Shown: positions 16,535 through 27,735, counted from the first letter of the stretch. The stretch is DNA of 56,000 nucleotides from Alphaproteobacteria bacterium (GCA_019240125.1 JAFAYW010000075.1:1-56000); one strand, 5' to 3'. The notes: generated by a model from the sequence alone, not told the origin. A program made the numbers and translations.

Positions 16535-19500
16535 GTGAACCCATCGCGCATCTTTATCCTGCGGCCGGTAGCGACGTCGCTGCTGATGGCGGCGATCATG
16601 CTGGTGGGCATCGTTGCTTATCGCTTTCTGCCGTTATCGGCCTTGCCGGAAGTCGATTACCCGACCATCCAGGTCACCACGCTGTATCCCGGGGCCAGCC
16701 CGGATGTGATGACCTCATCGGTGACCTCGCCCCTGGAGGTGCAGTTCGGGCAGATGCCGGGGCTGGCTCAGATGAGTTCGGTGAGCTCGGCTGGCGCATC
16801 GGTGATAACGCTCCAGTTCAGCCTGTCCTTGAGCCTCGACGTGGCCGAGCAGGAAGTGCAGGCCTCGATCAACGCGGCCGGCAATCTGCTGCCGTCCGAT
16901 CTGCCCGCGCCGCCGATCTATGCCAAGGTCAATCCCGCGGACGCGCCCGTGCTGACACTGGCGATGACCTCGACGACCTTGCCGCTGACCCAGATCGAGG
17001 ATCTCGCCGATACTCGTTTCGCGCAGAAGATTTCGCAATTGCCGGGTGTCGGTCTGGTCAGCATCAGCGGCGGCCATCGGCCGGCGGTGCGCATCCAGGC
17101 CAATCTGCGCCAGCTTGCCGCCTACGGCCTTAATATCGACGATCTGCGGACGACGATCGGCAACGCCAACGTCAACACGCCAAAGGGCAATTTTGACGGA
17201 CCCAGCCGCGCCTATACGATCAATGCCAACGACCAGCTGAAGAGCGCCGCCGACTATCTCGGGCTGGTGGTCGCCTATCGGAACAACAACCCGGTGCGGT
17301 TGTCGGATGTGGCGGCGGCTGTCGACGGATCGGAGAACACCAAGCTGGTCGGTTGGGTGAACTCCACCGAAGCGGTGATCCTCAATATCCAGCGCCAGCC
17401 CGGCGCCAATGTCATCGATGTCGTCAACAGCGTGCAGGGACTTTTGCCGAGCCTGCGCGCGGCGATGCCCGCGGCGGTCGATATCGAGGTCGTAACCGAC
17501 CGGACCAACACGATCCGTGCCTCTGTCAGCGATGTCGAGGTTGAGCTCGGCCTCGCCATCCTGCTGGTCGTGCTGGTGATCTTCCTGTTCCTGCGCAGCC
17601 CGGCCGCGACGCTGATCCCGAGCCTGTCGGTGCCGCTTTCGCTGGTCGGCACCCTGGCGGTCATGTATCTCGCCGGCTTCAGCCTCAATAACCTGTCGCT
17701 GATGGCGATGACCATCGCCACCGGGTTCGTGGTCGATGATGCGATCGTCATGATCGAGAACATCTCGCGCTATATCGAGGAGGGCGAGTCACCGTTTCAG
17801 GCGGCCCTGCGGGGCTCGGAACAGATCGGCTTTACGATCATCTCGCTGACTGTGTCATTGATCGCGGTATTGATCCCGCTTCTGTTCATGGCCGATGTGG
17901 TCGGTCGGCTATTCCGGGAGTTCGCGATTACCCTGGCGGTGACGATCGTGATCTCGGCGGTCGTGTCGCTGACCCTGGTGCCGATGATGTGCGCCAAATT
18001 GCTGCGCCAGCAACGGACCGAGAACCAGAGCCGCATCGGCCGCAAGACGCAGGAATGGTTCGATGCAGGTATTCGCGGCTATGGCCGGGCGCTCGACTGG
18101 GTGCTCGACCATCAGCCCCTGACGCTGCTGGTGGCACTGCTGACCCTTGGATTGACCGTGTTTCTCTACATCGTCATCCCGAAGGGCTTCTTCCCGGTGC
18201 AGGATACCGGCCTCATTCAGGCGATAACCGAGGCGTCGCCGTCAGTATCGTTCGGCGCGATGTCCGAGCGTCAGGCCGCGCTTGCCGCGGTCATTCTGAA
18301 GGACCCGGATGTCGTCAGCCTGACCTCGTTTGTCGGGGTCGATGGCACCAACGCGACCCTGAATAACGGTCGCCTGCTGATCAACCTGAAGCCGCGCGAT
18401 GAGCGGGCGGCCACCGCGAGCGACATCATCCGCCGCATCGATCACGAGGTTGCCGATGTCAGCGGCATCCAGCTTTACATGCAGCCGGTGCAGGATCTGT
18501 CGATCGATTCGACGGTCAGCCGCGGTCAGTACGAGTTCGCCTTGGAAGACGCCAACGGCGACGAGTTCACGGTGTGGATGCCAAAGCTGCTGCAACGCCT
18601 CCGGCAGGTTCCGGAACTCGAAAGTGTCACCAGCAACTATGCCGATAATGGCCTCTCGGCGTACATCCTGATCGACCGCCCGACCGCCGGCCGGTTCGGC
18701 ATCACACCGGCCACGGTCGACAATGCGCTGTACGATTCATTCGGGCAGCGCATCGTCTCGACGATCTTTACGCAATCCAACCAGTACCGGGTGATCCTGG
18801 AGGCCGACCCGGCGCTGCAGGAGTCGCTCACCACCTTCAACGCGATCTACCTGCCGTCCTCGACGGCCACCAACGGGGAGGTGCCATTGTCGGCGATCGC
18901 CTCGTTGCACCAGCAAAGCGCGCCGATGGTGATCAATCATCTGGCGCAGTTTCCCTCGGCCCTCGTGTCGTTCAACCTCGCCCCGGGGGCGTCGCTCGGC
19001 GCGGCGGTCGATGGTATCCGCAATGCCGAGAAAGAGATCGGCATGCCAGCCAGCATGATCACCAGCTTCCAGGGTGCCGCTTTGGCGTTTCAGGGCGCGC
19101 TTGGCAACGAGGTCATGCTGATCATGGCGGCGCTGGTGACCGTGTACATCGTGCTGGGCGTGCTCTACGAGAGCTACATCCACCCGATCACGATCCTCTC
19201 GACACTGCCCTCCGCGGGGCTTGGCGCCTTGCTCGCGCTGATGATCGATGGCAGCGATCTCAGCATCATCGCGATCATCGGCGTGATCCTGCTGATCGGC
19301 ATCGTCAAGAAGAACGGCATCATGATGGTCGACTTCGCGCTTGAAGCCGAACGCGAGGAGGGAAAGTCGCCGCGCGAGGCAATCTTCCAGGCCTCGCTGC
19401 TCCGCTTCCGGCCGATCCTGATGACGACGATGGCGGCCTTGTTTGGCGCGCTGCCGCTGATGCTCGGCAGTGGCACCGGCTCGGAACTGCGGCACCCGCT

Positions 19501-19648
19501 TGGCGTCACGATTGTCGGCGGGCTGATCGTCAGCCAGGCGCTGACGCTGTTCACGACGCCGGTCATCTATCTCGGCTTCGAGCGGCTCGGGCGCGCCGCG
19601 CGCCGCCGCTTCGGCGGGTTGTTCAACGCCGCCGAACCGGCCGAGTGA
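16535..19648 (+). CDS. RND multidrug efflux permease, MdtB-like
   Basis: An inner-membrane proton-driven pump of the HAE1/AcrB family, 1037 residues with 12 predicted helices and two large periplasmic loops. It begins with a GTG and the family N-terminus ([17 protein letters not shown]). It has [23 protein letters not shown] in helix 4 (the proton-relay aspartates), the repeated [20 protein letters not shown], and the C-terminal [21 protein letters not shown]. It lies 42 bases after the adaptor and 22 bases before a second pump gene. Two adjacent pumps with one adaptor is the MdtABC arrangement, in which B and C form a heterotrimer. Confidence 0.93.
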   Translation: MNPSRIFILRPVATSLLMAAIMLVGIVAYRFLPLSALPEVDYPTIQVTTLYPGASPDVMTSSVTSPLEVQFGQMPGLAQMSSVSSAGASVITLQFSLSLSLDVAEQEVQASINAAGNLLPSDLPAPPIYAKVNPADAPVLTLAMTSTTLPLTQIEDLADTRFAQKISQLPGVGLVSISGGHRPAVRIQANLRQLAAYGLNIDDLRTTIGNANVNTPKGNFDGPSRAYTINANDQLKSAADYLGLVVAYRNNNPVRLSDVAAAVDGSENTKLVGWVNSTEAVILNIQRQPGANVIDVVNSVQGLLPSLRAAMPAAVDIEVVTDRTNTIRASVSDVEVELGLAILLVVLVIFLFLRSPAATLIPSLSVPLSLVGTLAVMYLAGFSLNNLSLMAMTIATGFVVDDAIVMIENISRYIEEGESPFQAALRGSEQIGFTIISLTVSLIAVLIPLLFMADVVGRLFREFAITLAVTIVISAVVSLTLVPMMCAKLLRQQRTENQSRIGRKTQEWFDAGIRGYGRALDWVLDHQPLTLLVALLTLGLTVFLYIVIPKGFFPVQDTGLIQAITEASPSVSFGAMSERQAALAAVILKDPDVVSLTSFVGVDGTNATLNNGRLLINLKPRDERAATASDIIRRIDHEVADVSGIQLYMQPVQDLSIDSTVSRGQYEFALEDANGDEFTVWMPKLLQRLRQVPELESVTSNYADNGLSAYILIDRPTAGRFGITPATVDNALYDSFGQRIVSTIFTQSNQYRVILEADPALQESLTTFNAIYLPSSTATNGEVPLSAIASLHQQSAPMVINHLAQFPSALVSFNLAPGASLGAAVDGIRNAEKEIGMPASMITSFQGAALAFQGALGNEVMLIMAALVTVYIVLGVLYESYIHPITILSTLPSAGLGALLALMIDGSDLSIIAIIGVILLIGIVKKNGIMMVDFALEAEREEGKSPREAIFQASLLRFRPILMTTMAALFGALPLMLGSGTGSELRHPLGVTIVGGLIVSQALTLFTTPVIYLGFERLGRAARRRFGGLFNAAEPAE

Positions 19649-19670
19649 ACCGGCGTGGGATGAACCTGCG

Positions 19671-22600
19671 GTGAGCCTTTCCAGCCCGTTCATTCAGCGG
19701 CCAGTCGCGACGACGCTGCTGACCATCGGTCTGGCGCTGGCGGGACTTTTCGCCTATGGCCAGCTGCCGGTGTCGCCCTTGCCGCAGGTCGATTTCCCGA
19801 CCATCTCGGTGACCGCCTCGATGCCCGGCGCGAGCCCGGAGGTGATGGCCACGACCGTCGCGACGCCGCTCGAACGCCATCTCGGCGTTATCGCCGATGT
19901 CAGCGAGATGACCTCGTCGAGCTCGGTCGGCAACGCGCGCATCACCTTGCAGTTCGATCTCAGCCGCAATATCGACGGCGCGGCGCGCGACGTGCAGGCA
20001 GCGATCAACGCGGCGCGTGCCGACCTGCCGGCGAGCCTGCGCAGCAACCCGACCTATCGCAAGGTCAATCCGGCCGACGCGCCGATCCAGATCCTGTCGA
20101 TGACCTCCAATACCAAGACGCGCGGCCAGATGTACGATCTGGCCTCGACGGTCTTGATGCCGGCCCTGTCGCAGATCGACGGCATCGGGCAGGTGACGAT
20201 CAGCGGCAGCGCCCTGCCCGCCGTGCGGGTCGAACTCAATCCGTTGCCCCTGTTTAAATTTGGTATCGGCCTGGAGGATGTGCGCGCCGCGCTGGCCTCG
20301 GCCAATGCACATAGTCCGAAAGGCTCGATCACCGATAGCGGCCGCAATTTTCAGGTCTACACCAACGACCAGGCCAATCTGGCGGATGACTACAAGCCGC
20401 TCGTGATTGCGTATCGCAATGGCGCCCCGGTTCGCCTCTCGGATATCGCGGCGGTCAATGATGATGTCGAGAACATCCGCAACGCGGGGCTGGCCAACGG
20501 TAAACCCGCGGTTCTGATCATCCTCTACCGCCAGCCCGGCGGGAACATCATCGACACTGTGGACCGGGTATATTCGGAATTGCCGCAGTTGCGGGCCTCG
20601 ATCCCCAGCGATATCGAATTGAATGTCGCGATGGATCGTTCGACAACGATCCGCGGCTCATTGCACGATGTCGAGGTTACATTGTTGATCGCCATCGGGC
20701 TGGTGATCCTCGTGGTGTTCCTGTTCCTGCGGAGTGCGCGTGCCACCTTGATCCCCAGCGTCGCGGTGCCGGTGTCGCTGATCGGCACGTTCGGCGCGAT
20801 GTATCTGCTGGGCTACAGCCTCGATAATCTGTCGCTGATGGCGCTGACGATCTCGACCGGGTTCGTCGTCGATGACGCGATTGTCGTGCTGGAAAACATC
20901 ACCCGCCATCTCGAGGCGGGCATGTCGCGTCGCGAGGCGGCGTTGCGCGGCGCCCGCGAGGTCGGGTTCACGGTATTGTCGATGAGCGTCTCGCTGATCG
21001 CGGTGTTCGTGCCGATCCTGTTGATGGGCGGGTTGGTCGGTCGGCTGTTCCGCGAATTCGCGATGACCCTGTCGGTGGCGATCCTGATCTCGCTGCTCGT
21101 GTCGCTGACCACCACGCCGATGATGTGCGCCTTTATCCCGATACACAGCGAAGGCAACAAGGGCTCGCGCTTCTATCGCTACAGCGAGCGCGTCTTTGAC
21201 GGGATGCTGCATTTCTACGAGCGGACCCTACGATCCGCGTTGCTGCATCCGATCCTGGTGATGATCGTTCTGGCGATCACCATCGTCCTCAATGTGTTTC
21301 TGTTCATCGAGGTACCGAAGGGGCTCTTTCCGCAACAGGATACCGGTCGCATGATCGGCGGTATCCAGGCCGACCAGAGCATCAGCTTTCAGTTGATGCG
21401 CGACAAGCTGACGGAATTCGTCAAGATCATCTCGCAGGATCCGGCGATCGACAGCATTGTCGGTTTCACCGGCGGCGGGCAGACCAATTCCGGCTTCGTC
21501 TTCGTGTCGCTGAAGCCGTTGGCGGAACGCAAGCTGTCGGTTGATCAGGTGATCGGCCGAATGCGCGGGAAACTGGCCCGGGTGCCCGGCGCACGGCTGT
21601 TCCTGCAGGCCGTGCAGGATATCCGTGCCGGCGGGCGCCAAAGCAACGCGCAGTACCAGTACACCTTGCAGGGCGATGACAGCGCCTCGGTTTATTCCTG
21701 GGCACAGAAGCTCACCACCGAGCTCGAAAAGCTTCCAGACCTGACCGATGTCAATTCCGACCAGCAGCAGAAGGGGCTGGAGACCGATCTGGTGATCGAT
21801 CGCGCCACCGCGTCCCGCCTCGGGCTGACCGCGTCGCAGCTCGACAACACCCTCTACGATGCATTCGGGCAGCGGCAGGTGTCGGTCATCTACACGTCGC
21901 GCAACCAGTACCACGTGGTAATGGAAGTGGCGCCGGAGTTCTGGCAAAGCCCCAGTACGCTCGATCAGATCTATGTCAGCACCTCGGGTGGCGGGGTTGG
22001 CGGCACGCAATCCACCAACGCCGTCGCCGGCACGGTGTCCGGGTCGAGCAGCAAGTCCACCAGCGCCGCGGCGACAGCCGCGCAGGTCGCCTCAGATACT
22101 GCGCGCAATCAGGCAAACAACGCACTCGCCAATACCGGGCACGGGGCGACCTCGACCGGTGCCGCCGTCAGCACTTCGCAGGAGACCATGGTACCGCTCT
22201 CTGCCGTGGCGCGTTTCGAGACCGGCAATACCCCGCTCGCGGTCAACCATCAGGGCTTGCTCGTCGCCAGCACCATCTCGTTCAACCTGAAGCCCGGCGC
22301 GGCGCTCGGACAGGCGTCGCAGGAGATCGACGAAGCGATGCAGCGACTGCATGTGCCGGCGACGATCCATGGCAGTTTCCAGGGAACCGCCCAGGTCTTC
22401 CAGCAATCGCTGGCCAATGAGCCGATCCTTATCGCCACCGCTCTATTGGCGGTTTATATCGTGCTGGGCGTGCTCTACGAGAGTTACGTGCATCCGATCA
22501 CGATCCTGTCGACGCTGCCATCGGCAGGCGTAGGGGCGGTGCTGGCGTTGATGTTGTTCAACATCGATTTCAGCATCATTGCGCTGATTGGGGTGATCCT

Positions 22601-22967
22601 GCTGATCGGCATCGTCAAGAAGAACGCGATCATGATGATCGACTTCGCGCTGCACGCGGAGCGCACCATGGGCCTCGATTCGCACGATGCGATTTACGAG
22701 GCGGCGCGACTGCGCTTTCGTCCGATCATGATGACGACGCTGGCCGCGATGCTGGGTGCCGTGCCGCTTGCGGTCGGGTTCGGCGAAGGTTCGGAGTTGC
22801 GCCAGCCGCTCGGCATCTCGATCGTCGGCGGCTTGCTGGTCAGCCAGGCACTGACCCTCTACACCACGCCGGTGATCTACCTCTATCTCGACCGCATGCG
22901 GCTGTGGGCCCAGCGGCGCTGGGGGCGCGGCACCGCGCCGGGTCCAGTGCCGCAACCAGGCGAATGA
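19671..22967 (+). CDS. RND multidrug efflux permease, MdtC-like
   Basis: The second HAE1 pump, 1098 residues, beginning GTG with [19 protein letters not shown]. It has the helix-4 relay ([16 protein letters not shown]) and the C-terminal [21 protein letters not shown]. Compared with its neighbour it carries about 65 extra residues (around 770-838) rich in Ser, Ala, Gly and Thr in the second periplasmic loop, before [15 protein letters not shown]. That is where the docking domain is in this family. Its last codon overlaps an ATG in an ATGA arrangement with the frame of the next gene. It is probably the heterotrimer partner of the upstream pump. Confidence 0.93.
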   Translation: MSLSSPFIQRPVATTLLTIGLALAGLFAYGQLPVSPLPQVDFPTISVTASMPGASPEVMATTVATPLERHLGVIADVSEMTSSSSVGNARITLQFDLSRNIDGAARDVQAAINAARADLPASLRSNPTYRKVNPADAPIQILSMTSNTKTRGQMYDLASTVLMPALSQIDGIGQVTISGSALPAVRVELNPLPLFKFGIGLEDVRAALASANAHSPKGSITDSGRNFQVYTNDQANLADDYKPLVIAYRNGAPVRLSDIAAVNDDVENIRNAGLANGKPAVLIILYRQPGGNIIDTVDRVYSELPQLRASIPSDIELNVAMDRSTTIRGSLHDVEVTLLIAIGLVILVVFLFLRSARATLIPSVAVPVSLIGTFGAMYLLGYSLDNLSLMALTISTGFVVDDAIVVLENITRHLEAGMSRREAALRGAREVGFTVLSMSVSLIAVFVPILLMGGLVGRLFREFAMTLSVAILISLLVSLTTTPMMCAFIPIHSEGNKGSRFYRYSERVFDGMLHFYERTLRSALLHPILVMIVLAITIVLNVFLFIEVPKGLFPQQDTGRMIGGIQADQSISFQLMRDKLTEFVKIISQDPAIDSIVGFTGGGQTNSGFVFVSLKPLAERKLSVDQVIGRMRGKLARVPGARLFLQAVQDIRAGGRQSNAQYQYTLQGDDSASVYSWAQKLTTELEKLPDLTDVNSDQQQKGLETDLVIDRATASRLGLTASQLDNTLYDAFGQRQVSVIYTSRNQYHVVMEVAPEFWQSPSTLDQIYVSTSGGGVGGTQSTNAVAGTVSGSSSKSTSAAATAAQVASDTARNQANNALANTGHGATSTGAAVSTSQETMVPLSAVARFETGNTPLAVNHQGLLVASTISFNLKPGAALGQASQEIDEAMQRLHVPATIHGSFQGTAQVFQQSLANEPILIATALLAVYIVLGVLYESYVHPITILSTLPSAGVGAVLALMLFNIDFSIIALIGVILLIGIVKKNAIMMIDFALHAERTMGLDSHDAIYEAARLRFRPIMMTTLAAMLGAVPLAVGFGEGSELRQPLGISIVGGLLVSQALTLYTTPVIYLYLDRMRLWAQRRWGRGTAPGPVPQPGE

Positions 22968-22999
22968 GGTCAGCAGCGTTGCTTTCCGGAAAGTTGAAC

Positions 23000-24499
23000 A
23001 TGCTCCGCTTATCGCCGCGGCCCGGCTGCCGCGCGGGTGCCACGCTGCTGGCGCTCGTGCTGGCGGGCTGCACCGTCGGTCCCAATTACAAGAAGCCGTC
23101 GGCGGCAATTCCCAACGGCTACAAGGAGGCCGGCTGGCAGATCGCGCAACCGGCCGACGCGGTCGATCGAGGGGCGTGGTGGTCGATCTATCGCGATCCA
23201 GTGCTCGACGGGCTGGAGCGGCAGATTGACATCTCCAACCAGAACCTCAAGGCATCCGAGGCCTCCTTCCGCGAGGCCGAGGCCATCGTCACCGCGGCGC
23301 GGGCGCAGTATTTCCCGACTGTCACGGGCAGCGGCTCGGGAACCCGTTCCCGCACGCCCGGCGGCGGTGCGGGCGGGGGCAAAGGCTCGATCTCGAACAG
23401 CTTCAGCCTCGACGCGGGGGCAAGCTGGACCCCGGATCTATGGGGCCGCATCCGCCGTACTGTCGAGGGCGACGTCGCAAACGCCCAGGCGAGCGCCGGC
23501 GATCTCGCCAGCGCCCGTCTCTCGGCTCAGGGATCGCTCGCCAGCGACTACATGCAATTGCGCATCGCCGACGAATTGCAGCGCCTCCTGCAGGCCTCGG
23601 TCAGGGCCTACACCGAATCCCTGCGAATCACGCAGAATCAGTATAGCGGCGGCACCGCCGACCAGTCCGCCGTCTCGCAGGCCCAGGCACAGCTCGACAG
23701 TACCCAGGCGCAGTTGATCGCGGTTGGCGTGACCCGGGCGCAGCTTGAACACGCGATTGCCGTGCTGGTCGGCAAGCCACCCGCGCAATTCTCGATCGCC
23801 CCAAGCACCGCGATGCTGGCCATTCCCTTCATACCGCCGGAATTGCCCGGCGCCATATTGCAGCGCCGCCCTGATATCGCGGCCGCCGAGCGCCGCATGG
23901 CCGCCGCCAATGCCCAGATCGGCGTCGCCGAGGCGGCGTTCTTCCCCGATGTGACGCTGTCGGCGGACGCCGGAACCATGGCGGCGATGATCCAGCGGCT
24001 GTTCTCAGCCGCGAGCCGTACCTGGTCGTTCGGCGGTTCTGCCGTCCAGACGCTGTTCGATGGCGGCGCCAACCGGGCGGCGGTGGCGCAGGCCCGCGCC
24101 GCTTTCGATGCCACAGTGGCCGATTATCGCCAGTCTGTGTTGACCGCGCTGCAGCAGGTCGAGGATGAATTGGCCGCCTTGCGCATCCTCGCCGATCAGG
24201 CCAAGGCTGAGGAAGCCGCGGTCGCCGCCGCCCGCGAGGCGGAGCGAGTGATCAATAACCAATATCGTGCTGGGACGGTTGCCTACACCAGCGTTATCGT
24301 CGCCGAAACTACGGCGCTCGGGGATGCGGAAACCGCAGTGAACATCCGGCAGAGCCGGCTGGTCGCGAGTGTCGCGCTGATCCAGGCGCTGGGTGGTGGC
24401 TGGGATACCTCGCAACTGCCCGGCCGCGACCGCATCGAGAGCGACCAGCCGCTCGACTTCAACCCGCTGCCCCCTGCCGATGCATGGCCGAAATTGTGA
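23000..24499 (+). CDS. RND efflux outer membrane lipoprotein (NodT/OprM family)
   Basis: The TolC-like exit channel, 499 residues, lipid-anchored. The signal peptide ends in the lipobox LALVLAGC (Cys 24), followed by TVGPNYKKPSA, the standard start of mature NodT-type channels. Two homologous outer-membrane efflux repeats follow (about 60-260 and 270-480), with the usual FPTVTGSGSG and RRPDIAAAERRMAAANAQIG blocks. ATG 23000 is chosen because it gives a compact lipoprotein signal and has GGAA 8 bases upstream. ATG 22964 overlaps the stop of the pump gene (ATGA) and would add 12 residues. It completes the adaptor-pump-pump-channel operon. Confidence 0.92.
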   Translation: MLRLSPRPGCRAGATLLALVLAGCTVGPNYKKPSAAIPNGYKEAGWQIAQPADAVDRGAWWSIYRDPVLDGLERQIDISNQNLKASEASFREAEAIVTAARAQYFPTVTGSGSGTRSRTPGGGAGGGKGSISNSFSLDAGASWTPDLWGRIRRTVEGDVANAQASAGDLASARLSAQGSLASDYMQLRIADELQRLLQASVRAYTESLRITQNQYSGGTADQSAVSQAQAQLDSTQAQLIAVGVTRAQLEHAIAVLVGKPPAQFSIAPSTAMLAIPFIPPELPGAILQRRPDIAAAERRMAAANAQIGVAEAAFFPDVTLSADAGTMAAMIQRLFSAASRTWSFGGSAVQTLFDGGANRAAVAQARAAFDATVADYRQSVLTALQQVEDELAALRILADQAKAEEAAVAAAREAERVINNQYRAGTVAYTSVIVAETTALGDAETAVNIRQSRLVASVALIQALGGGWDTSQLPGRDRIESDQPLDFNPLPPADAWPKL

Positions 24500-24589
24500 T
24501 CGTGATCGGCGGATAAGCGGGTGCCTGCGTCACTTTCGCCGGAGGACCGGCGTCGGTTCAAGACCGGATCGGGTACTTTGTGAGGGATC

Positions 24590-24958
24590 ATGCCCTTCGC
24601 CTATTGGATGCTGCTGCTAGCGGTGCTGTTGCCATACGTGACGGTGGGTCTGGCGAAATCGGGTGGCTTCGATAACCGGGCGCCGCGTTCCAGTCTGGAC
24701 AGCCTGTCCGGCTGGCGGCGGCGGGCGGACTGGGCGCATCGCAATCATTTCGAGGCCTTTCCGGCCTTTGCCGCGGCAGTACTCGTAGCCGAGATGACCC
24801 ACGCGCCGCAAACTCGGATCGATCTGCTGGCAGGCATTTTTGTGCTGCTGCGGCTAGTCTACACGGGTCTCTATATCGCCGATCTCGCAACATTACGCTC
24901 GATCGTCTGGGGTCTCGGCATGATCACGGTAGTCTCGCTGTTCGTTCTCGGCAGTTAG
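24590..24958 (+). CDS. MAPEG family membrane protein
   Basis: A 122-residue integral membrane protein of the MAPEG (eicosanoid and glutathione metabolism) family, with four hydrophobic segments. The motif HRNHFEAFPAFAAAVLVAE is the family signature, with the N-x-x-E-x-x-P core. Bacterial members are of uncertain function; some act on lipid peroxides or glutathione conjugates. The start has GAGGGATC just upstream. It follows the efflux operon by 90 bases and may be read through from it, but no functional link is evident. Confidence 0.85.
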   Translation: MPFAYWMLLLAVLLPYVTVGLAKSGGFDNRAPRSSLDSLSGWRRRADWAHRNHFEAFPAFAAAVLVAEMTHAPQTRIDLLAGIFVLLRLVYTGLYIADLATLRSIVWGLGMITVVSLFVLGS

Positions 24959-25101
24959 GGAGCCGGGTAGCGAAAATATTCCTGGCTGCGGCCGTGCGAC
25001 GTATTTGCACGGAACGGAACCTGCCTTTAATTTGTATTCTATCGATCTCCGTCGATCGATGTGATCCCTTGATCAGCCGCGCACCTCGCCTCGGAGACAT
25101 G

Positions 25102-25521
25102 ATGGCCGTTTCGTCGCATCGCATTCTATTTGTCGAAGACGACAAGCCGGTTAGAGATTTGGTGGAGGAGGTGCTGCTAGACGAAGGGTTTGCGGTGGAC
25201 GCCGTGGCCACGATCGGCGCCGCGCTCGCCCTGCTCGCCGCCAACAATTATGACCTGGTGCTGACCGATGGACGGCTGCCTGACGGCACCGGCTACTCAG
25301 TCGCGCACGCGGCCAGCGCCAAGGACATCAAGGTGCTGGTCTACACCGCCTACGGGCTCGAGTTTTCCAACAACGAGCGGGCGAGCTACCCGGTGCTCGC
25401 CAAACCGGTGCGGATTTCAGAGCTGCTCCTGGTGATTCGGCATTTTCTCGGCACGAACCTCGTGCCGGCGAAAAAGCCCATGTCCCCATCGGTCGGCGGC
25501 GCTGTAATCTTTGATGCGTAA
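25102..25521 (+). CDS. Single-domain response regulator (CheY-like receiver)
   Basis: A 139-residue stand-alone receiver domain. It has the acidic pair in ILFVEDDKPVRDLV, the phosphorylatable aspartate in YDLVLTDGRLPDGTGYS (about residue 53), the Thr switch (VLVYTAYG) and the conserved lysine in VLAKPVRISEL. There is no DNA-binding output domain, so it probably works in a phosphorelay or by protein contact. ATG 25102 is preferred over 25099 because CGGAG lies 5 bases upstream. No histidine kinase gene is in the window, so its partner is unknown. Confidence 0.88.
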   Translation: MAVSSHRILFVEDDKPVRDLVEEVLLDEGFAVDAVATIGAALALLAANNYDLVLTDGRLPDGTGYSVAHAASAKDIKVLVYTAYGLEFSNNERASYPVLAKPVRISELLLVIRHFLGTNLVPAKKPMSPSVGGAVIFDA

Positions 25522-25615
25522 ACGGCTGCCCGTCAGTCCCGGGAAATCGAGGCGCGAACGGGAATCGGCGATTATGTTGGCCGCTGAGCGAGAGCCGTCA
25601 AAGGAGCAAATCGTC

Positions 25616-26044
25616 ATGCTGTCCCGCCGTTCTCTGCTGCAGGCTTTGGCGATGACCAGGGCGATGGCCGGGGTGATGGCCGGGGTGATGACAGGGTTGC
25701 TCGCGGGAGCGCCGGCTGGAGCCGCGGAGCGCGCCGATTACAGCGCCGCTGCGTTCGATGCCGCGCAGCAGGCGGGCCGCCCGATCCTCGTCGAAATCCA
25801 TGCCAGCTGGTGCCCCACCTGCAAGGCGCAGACGCCAATCCTCGCCGACATCGAGCAGCAGCCCGATTACAAGAACCTGCTTGTCGTGCATGTCGATTTC
25901 GACACCCAGAAAGACGCGGTCACCCGGTTTGGCGCCCGGATGCAGAGCACGCTGATCGCGTTCAAGGGCAAGCAGGAAACCGGCCGCTCGGTCGGTGACA
26001 CCAACCCTACCTCACTCGCCGCGCTCGTCGCCAAGACGATCTGA
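25616..26044 (+). CDS. Exported thioredoxin-fold protein with Tat-like signal
   Basis: A periplasmic thiol-disulfide protein of 142 residues. The N-terminus (LSRRSLLQALAMTRAMAG) resembles a twin-arginine signal, with a tandem 12-base repeat (GATGGCCGGGGT at 25663 and 25675) in the hydrophobic part. The mature part is a small thioredoxin with the active site HASWCPTCKAQTPIL and the downstream VVHVDFDTQKDAV strand. The start has a strong AAGGAG 9 bases upstream. It is 12 bases upstream of a CcdA-like membrane protein, so the two probably form an electron relay that keeps a periplasmic target reduced. Confidence 0.85.
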   Translation: MLSRRSLLQALAMTRAMAGVMAGVMTGLLAGAPAGAAERADYSAAAFDAAQQAGRPILVEIHASWCPTCKAQTPILADIEQQPDYKNLLVVHVDFDTQKDAVTRFGARMQSTLIAFKGKQETGRSVGDTNPTSLAALVAKTI

Positions 26045-26056
26045 ACGCCGCCAGCG

Positions 26057-26770
26057 GTGAGCGCCCTGGCGCTCGCTTTTGCGGCGGGTGTGCTGTCGAT
26101 CCTGTCGCCCTGCGTTCTGCCGCTTCTGCCGTTGGTGTTCGGCGCCGCGGCCGCGCAGCGTGCCGGCGCCATCGCGCTCGCCGCCGGGGTTGCGGTGTCA
26201 TTTGTTGGCATAGGCCTGTTCGTGGCGCTGATTGGGTTCTCGCTTGGCATCGATAACGAATTAATCCGTCGCGCCGGCGCCATTGCCATGATCGGCGTTG
26301 GGTTTGTGCTCGCCCTGCCGCGTCTGCAGACGCGGCTGGCGGTCGCCGGCGGACCGGTCAGCGACTGGGCCAATCAGCGCATCGAAGCGTTGGCATTTGG
26401 TGGTCTGCCGGGCCAGCTGGTGATCGGGCTGCTGCTCGGCGCCGTCTGGGCGCCCTGCGTCGGGCCGACGCTCGGGGCCGCCTCGCTGCTGGCGGCGCAA
26501 GGCTCGTCGCTGGGCGCGGTCGCCGCCACGATGCTGACATTCGCGATCGGCGCCGCTGTGCCACTGGTTGGGCTGGGGCTGTTCTCGGGAGGGGCGCTGG
26601 CGCGCTGGCGGCATCGTCTTGCCGCTGGCGGCGCCACCGGCAAGGCCGGACTCGGCGTTGCCCTGGCGGTGGTCCGCCTGATGATTCTCAGCGGCGTCGA
26701 CAAGCGGGTCGAGACCGCCCTGGTGGATTGGTCGCCAGCCTGGCTGACCGCGCTCACCACCCGTTTCTGA
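26057..26770 (+). CDS. CcdA/DsbD-family transmembrane thiol carrier
   Basis: A polytopic inner membrane protein of 237 residues with six to seven hydrophobic segments, GTG start. The two family cysteines are in proline-containing motifs: ILSPCVLPLLPLVFG in helix 1 and VWAPCVGPTLGAAS in helix 4. Together they pass reducing power from cytosolic thioredoxin across the membrane. The exported thioredoxin-like protein just upstream is the obvious recipient. The system could serve cytochrome c maturation or repair of periplasmic disulfides; no cytochrome c genes are near. Confidence 0.85.
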   Translation: MSALALAFAAGVLSILSPCVLPLLPLVFGAAAAQRAGAIALAAGVAVSFVGIGLFVALIGFSLGIDNELIRRAGAIAMIGVGFVLALPRLQTRLAVAGGPVSDWANQRIEALAFGGLPGQLVIGLLLGAVWAPCVGPTLGAASLLAAQGSSLGAVAATMLTFAIGAAVPLVGLGLFSGGALARWRHRLAAGGATGKAGLGVALAVVRLMILSGVDKRVETALVDWSPAWLTALTTRF

Positions 26771-26786
26771 TCCGGTTCGCGGCGGG

Positions 26787-27623
26787 CTAGGCGCCGGCAA
26801 CTTTCAAGGTGCGCGCCAGCCAGGTGCTGACCAGGTCGCAGATGGTCGGCTCGCGGCCGACATAGAAGTGATTGCAATTCGGCACGATCTCGACGTCGCA
26901 GGAGCCGCCGGAGCGTGCCTTGAACTTCTCCGCCGGGTAGTTGTCGGCGCTCTCCTCGTCGCCGCGGATGAACAGCGACGGGCAGCGGATGGTCGGTGCC
27001 AATTCCAGCATGTCGGGCATTTCGGTCGAACGGTCTAGGAAGCTCTCGGCGCTCAAGACGTACCACCACCCGGGCACCAGCATCAGCTCTCGGCCGCGTC
27101 CTTCGGCCACCAGTTTGCGCGCCTGCGCCGTAATCTCTTCCAGCCGATCGCCGGCCAGCATTCCGGTGCGCGAGGTGCGCTCCACGCCACCCTTGCCGCC
27201 ACCATGTGCCGACAGCAAAACCAGAGCCGGCGTCTCGGGATGGTCGGAGACGTGCTTGATCGACAGCATGCCGCCATTGCTGTGGCCGATCACCACAGGA
27301 TTGGGAAAGCCGCGGTCCTTCAGCCAGGCCGCCGCGTAATTATTGTCGGCAATCCCTTCCTTGTTGGTCTGGAACGCGGCGCCCTCGGCGGCACGGCTGT
27401 CGCGGATGCTGAGAATGTCGTGGCCGCGCCGATTGAAGGCGAGACAGGCAAAGCCGAGCTTGGTCAAGACGGGTGGCAGGAAACGTGGCGCACCGACATA
27501 GAAATTCATCGTATTGCCGTGGAACAGCAGCACCGCGCCCGCCGTCGGCTCGCCATCCGGCAGGTGAAACGCGCCGTCGAGCGGAAGCGTGTCCGTCGCG
27601 ATCGAGATCAGTTCCGTCCGCAT
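26787..27623 (-). CDS. Alpha/beta hydrolase
   Basis: A cytosolic serine hydrolase of 278 residues. The oxyanion region is in LLFHGNTMNFYVG, the nucleophile elbow is GHSNGGML (Ser about residue 118), and the acidic residue is probably in LFIRGDEESADN. The catalytic histidine is in VPNCNHFYVG near the C-terminus. It is the last gene of the minus-strand cluster containing the CoA-transferase and LLM oxidoreductases, 112 bases after the CoA-transferase B gene. It may cleave an ester or a C-C bond in the same catabolic route, which is inference. It runs convergent with the CcdA-like gene, 16 bases away. Confidence 0.85.
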   Translation of the reverse strand: MRTELISIATDTLPLDGAFHLPDGEPTAGAVLLFHGNTMNFYVGAPRFLPPVLTKLGFACLAFNRRGHDILSIRDSRAAEGAAFQTNKEGIADNNYAAAWLKDRGFPNPVVIGHSNGGMLSIKHVSDHPETPALVLLSAHGGGKGGVERTSRTGMLAGDRLEEITAQARKLVAEGRGRELMLVPGWWYVLSAESFLDRSTEMPDMLELAPTIRCPSLFIRGDEESADNYPAEKFKARSGGSCDVEIVPNCNHFYVGREPTICDLVSTWLARTLKVAGA

Positions 27624-27735
27624 GTTGTGCGGGCCCCGCCAGCTGTTTTGCCTTGCTGGCGAAACCTCGCACAGCCGACCGCTGCGGCGCAGACCGGTCA
27701 GCGCATGCAGCCCATGCGCAAATCAGCCACCGGCA

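Noticed and set aside
22964..22999. ATGA-overlap start for the outer membrane efflux protein
   Set aside because: It is possible, but the ATG at 23000 gives a more compact lipoprotein signal peptide and has a purine-rich site at the right distance.
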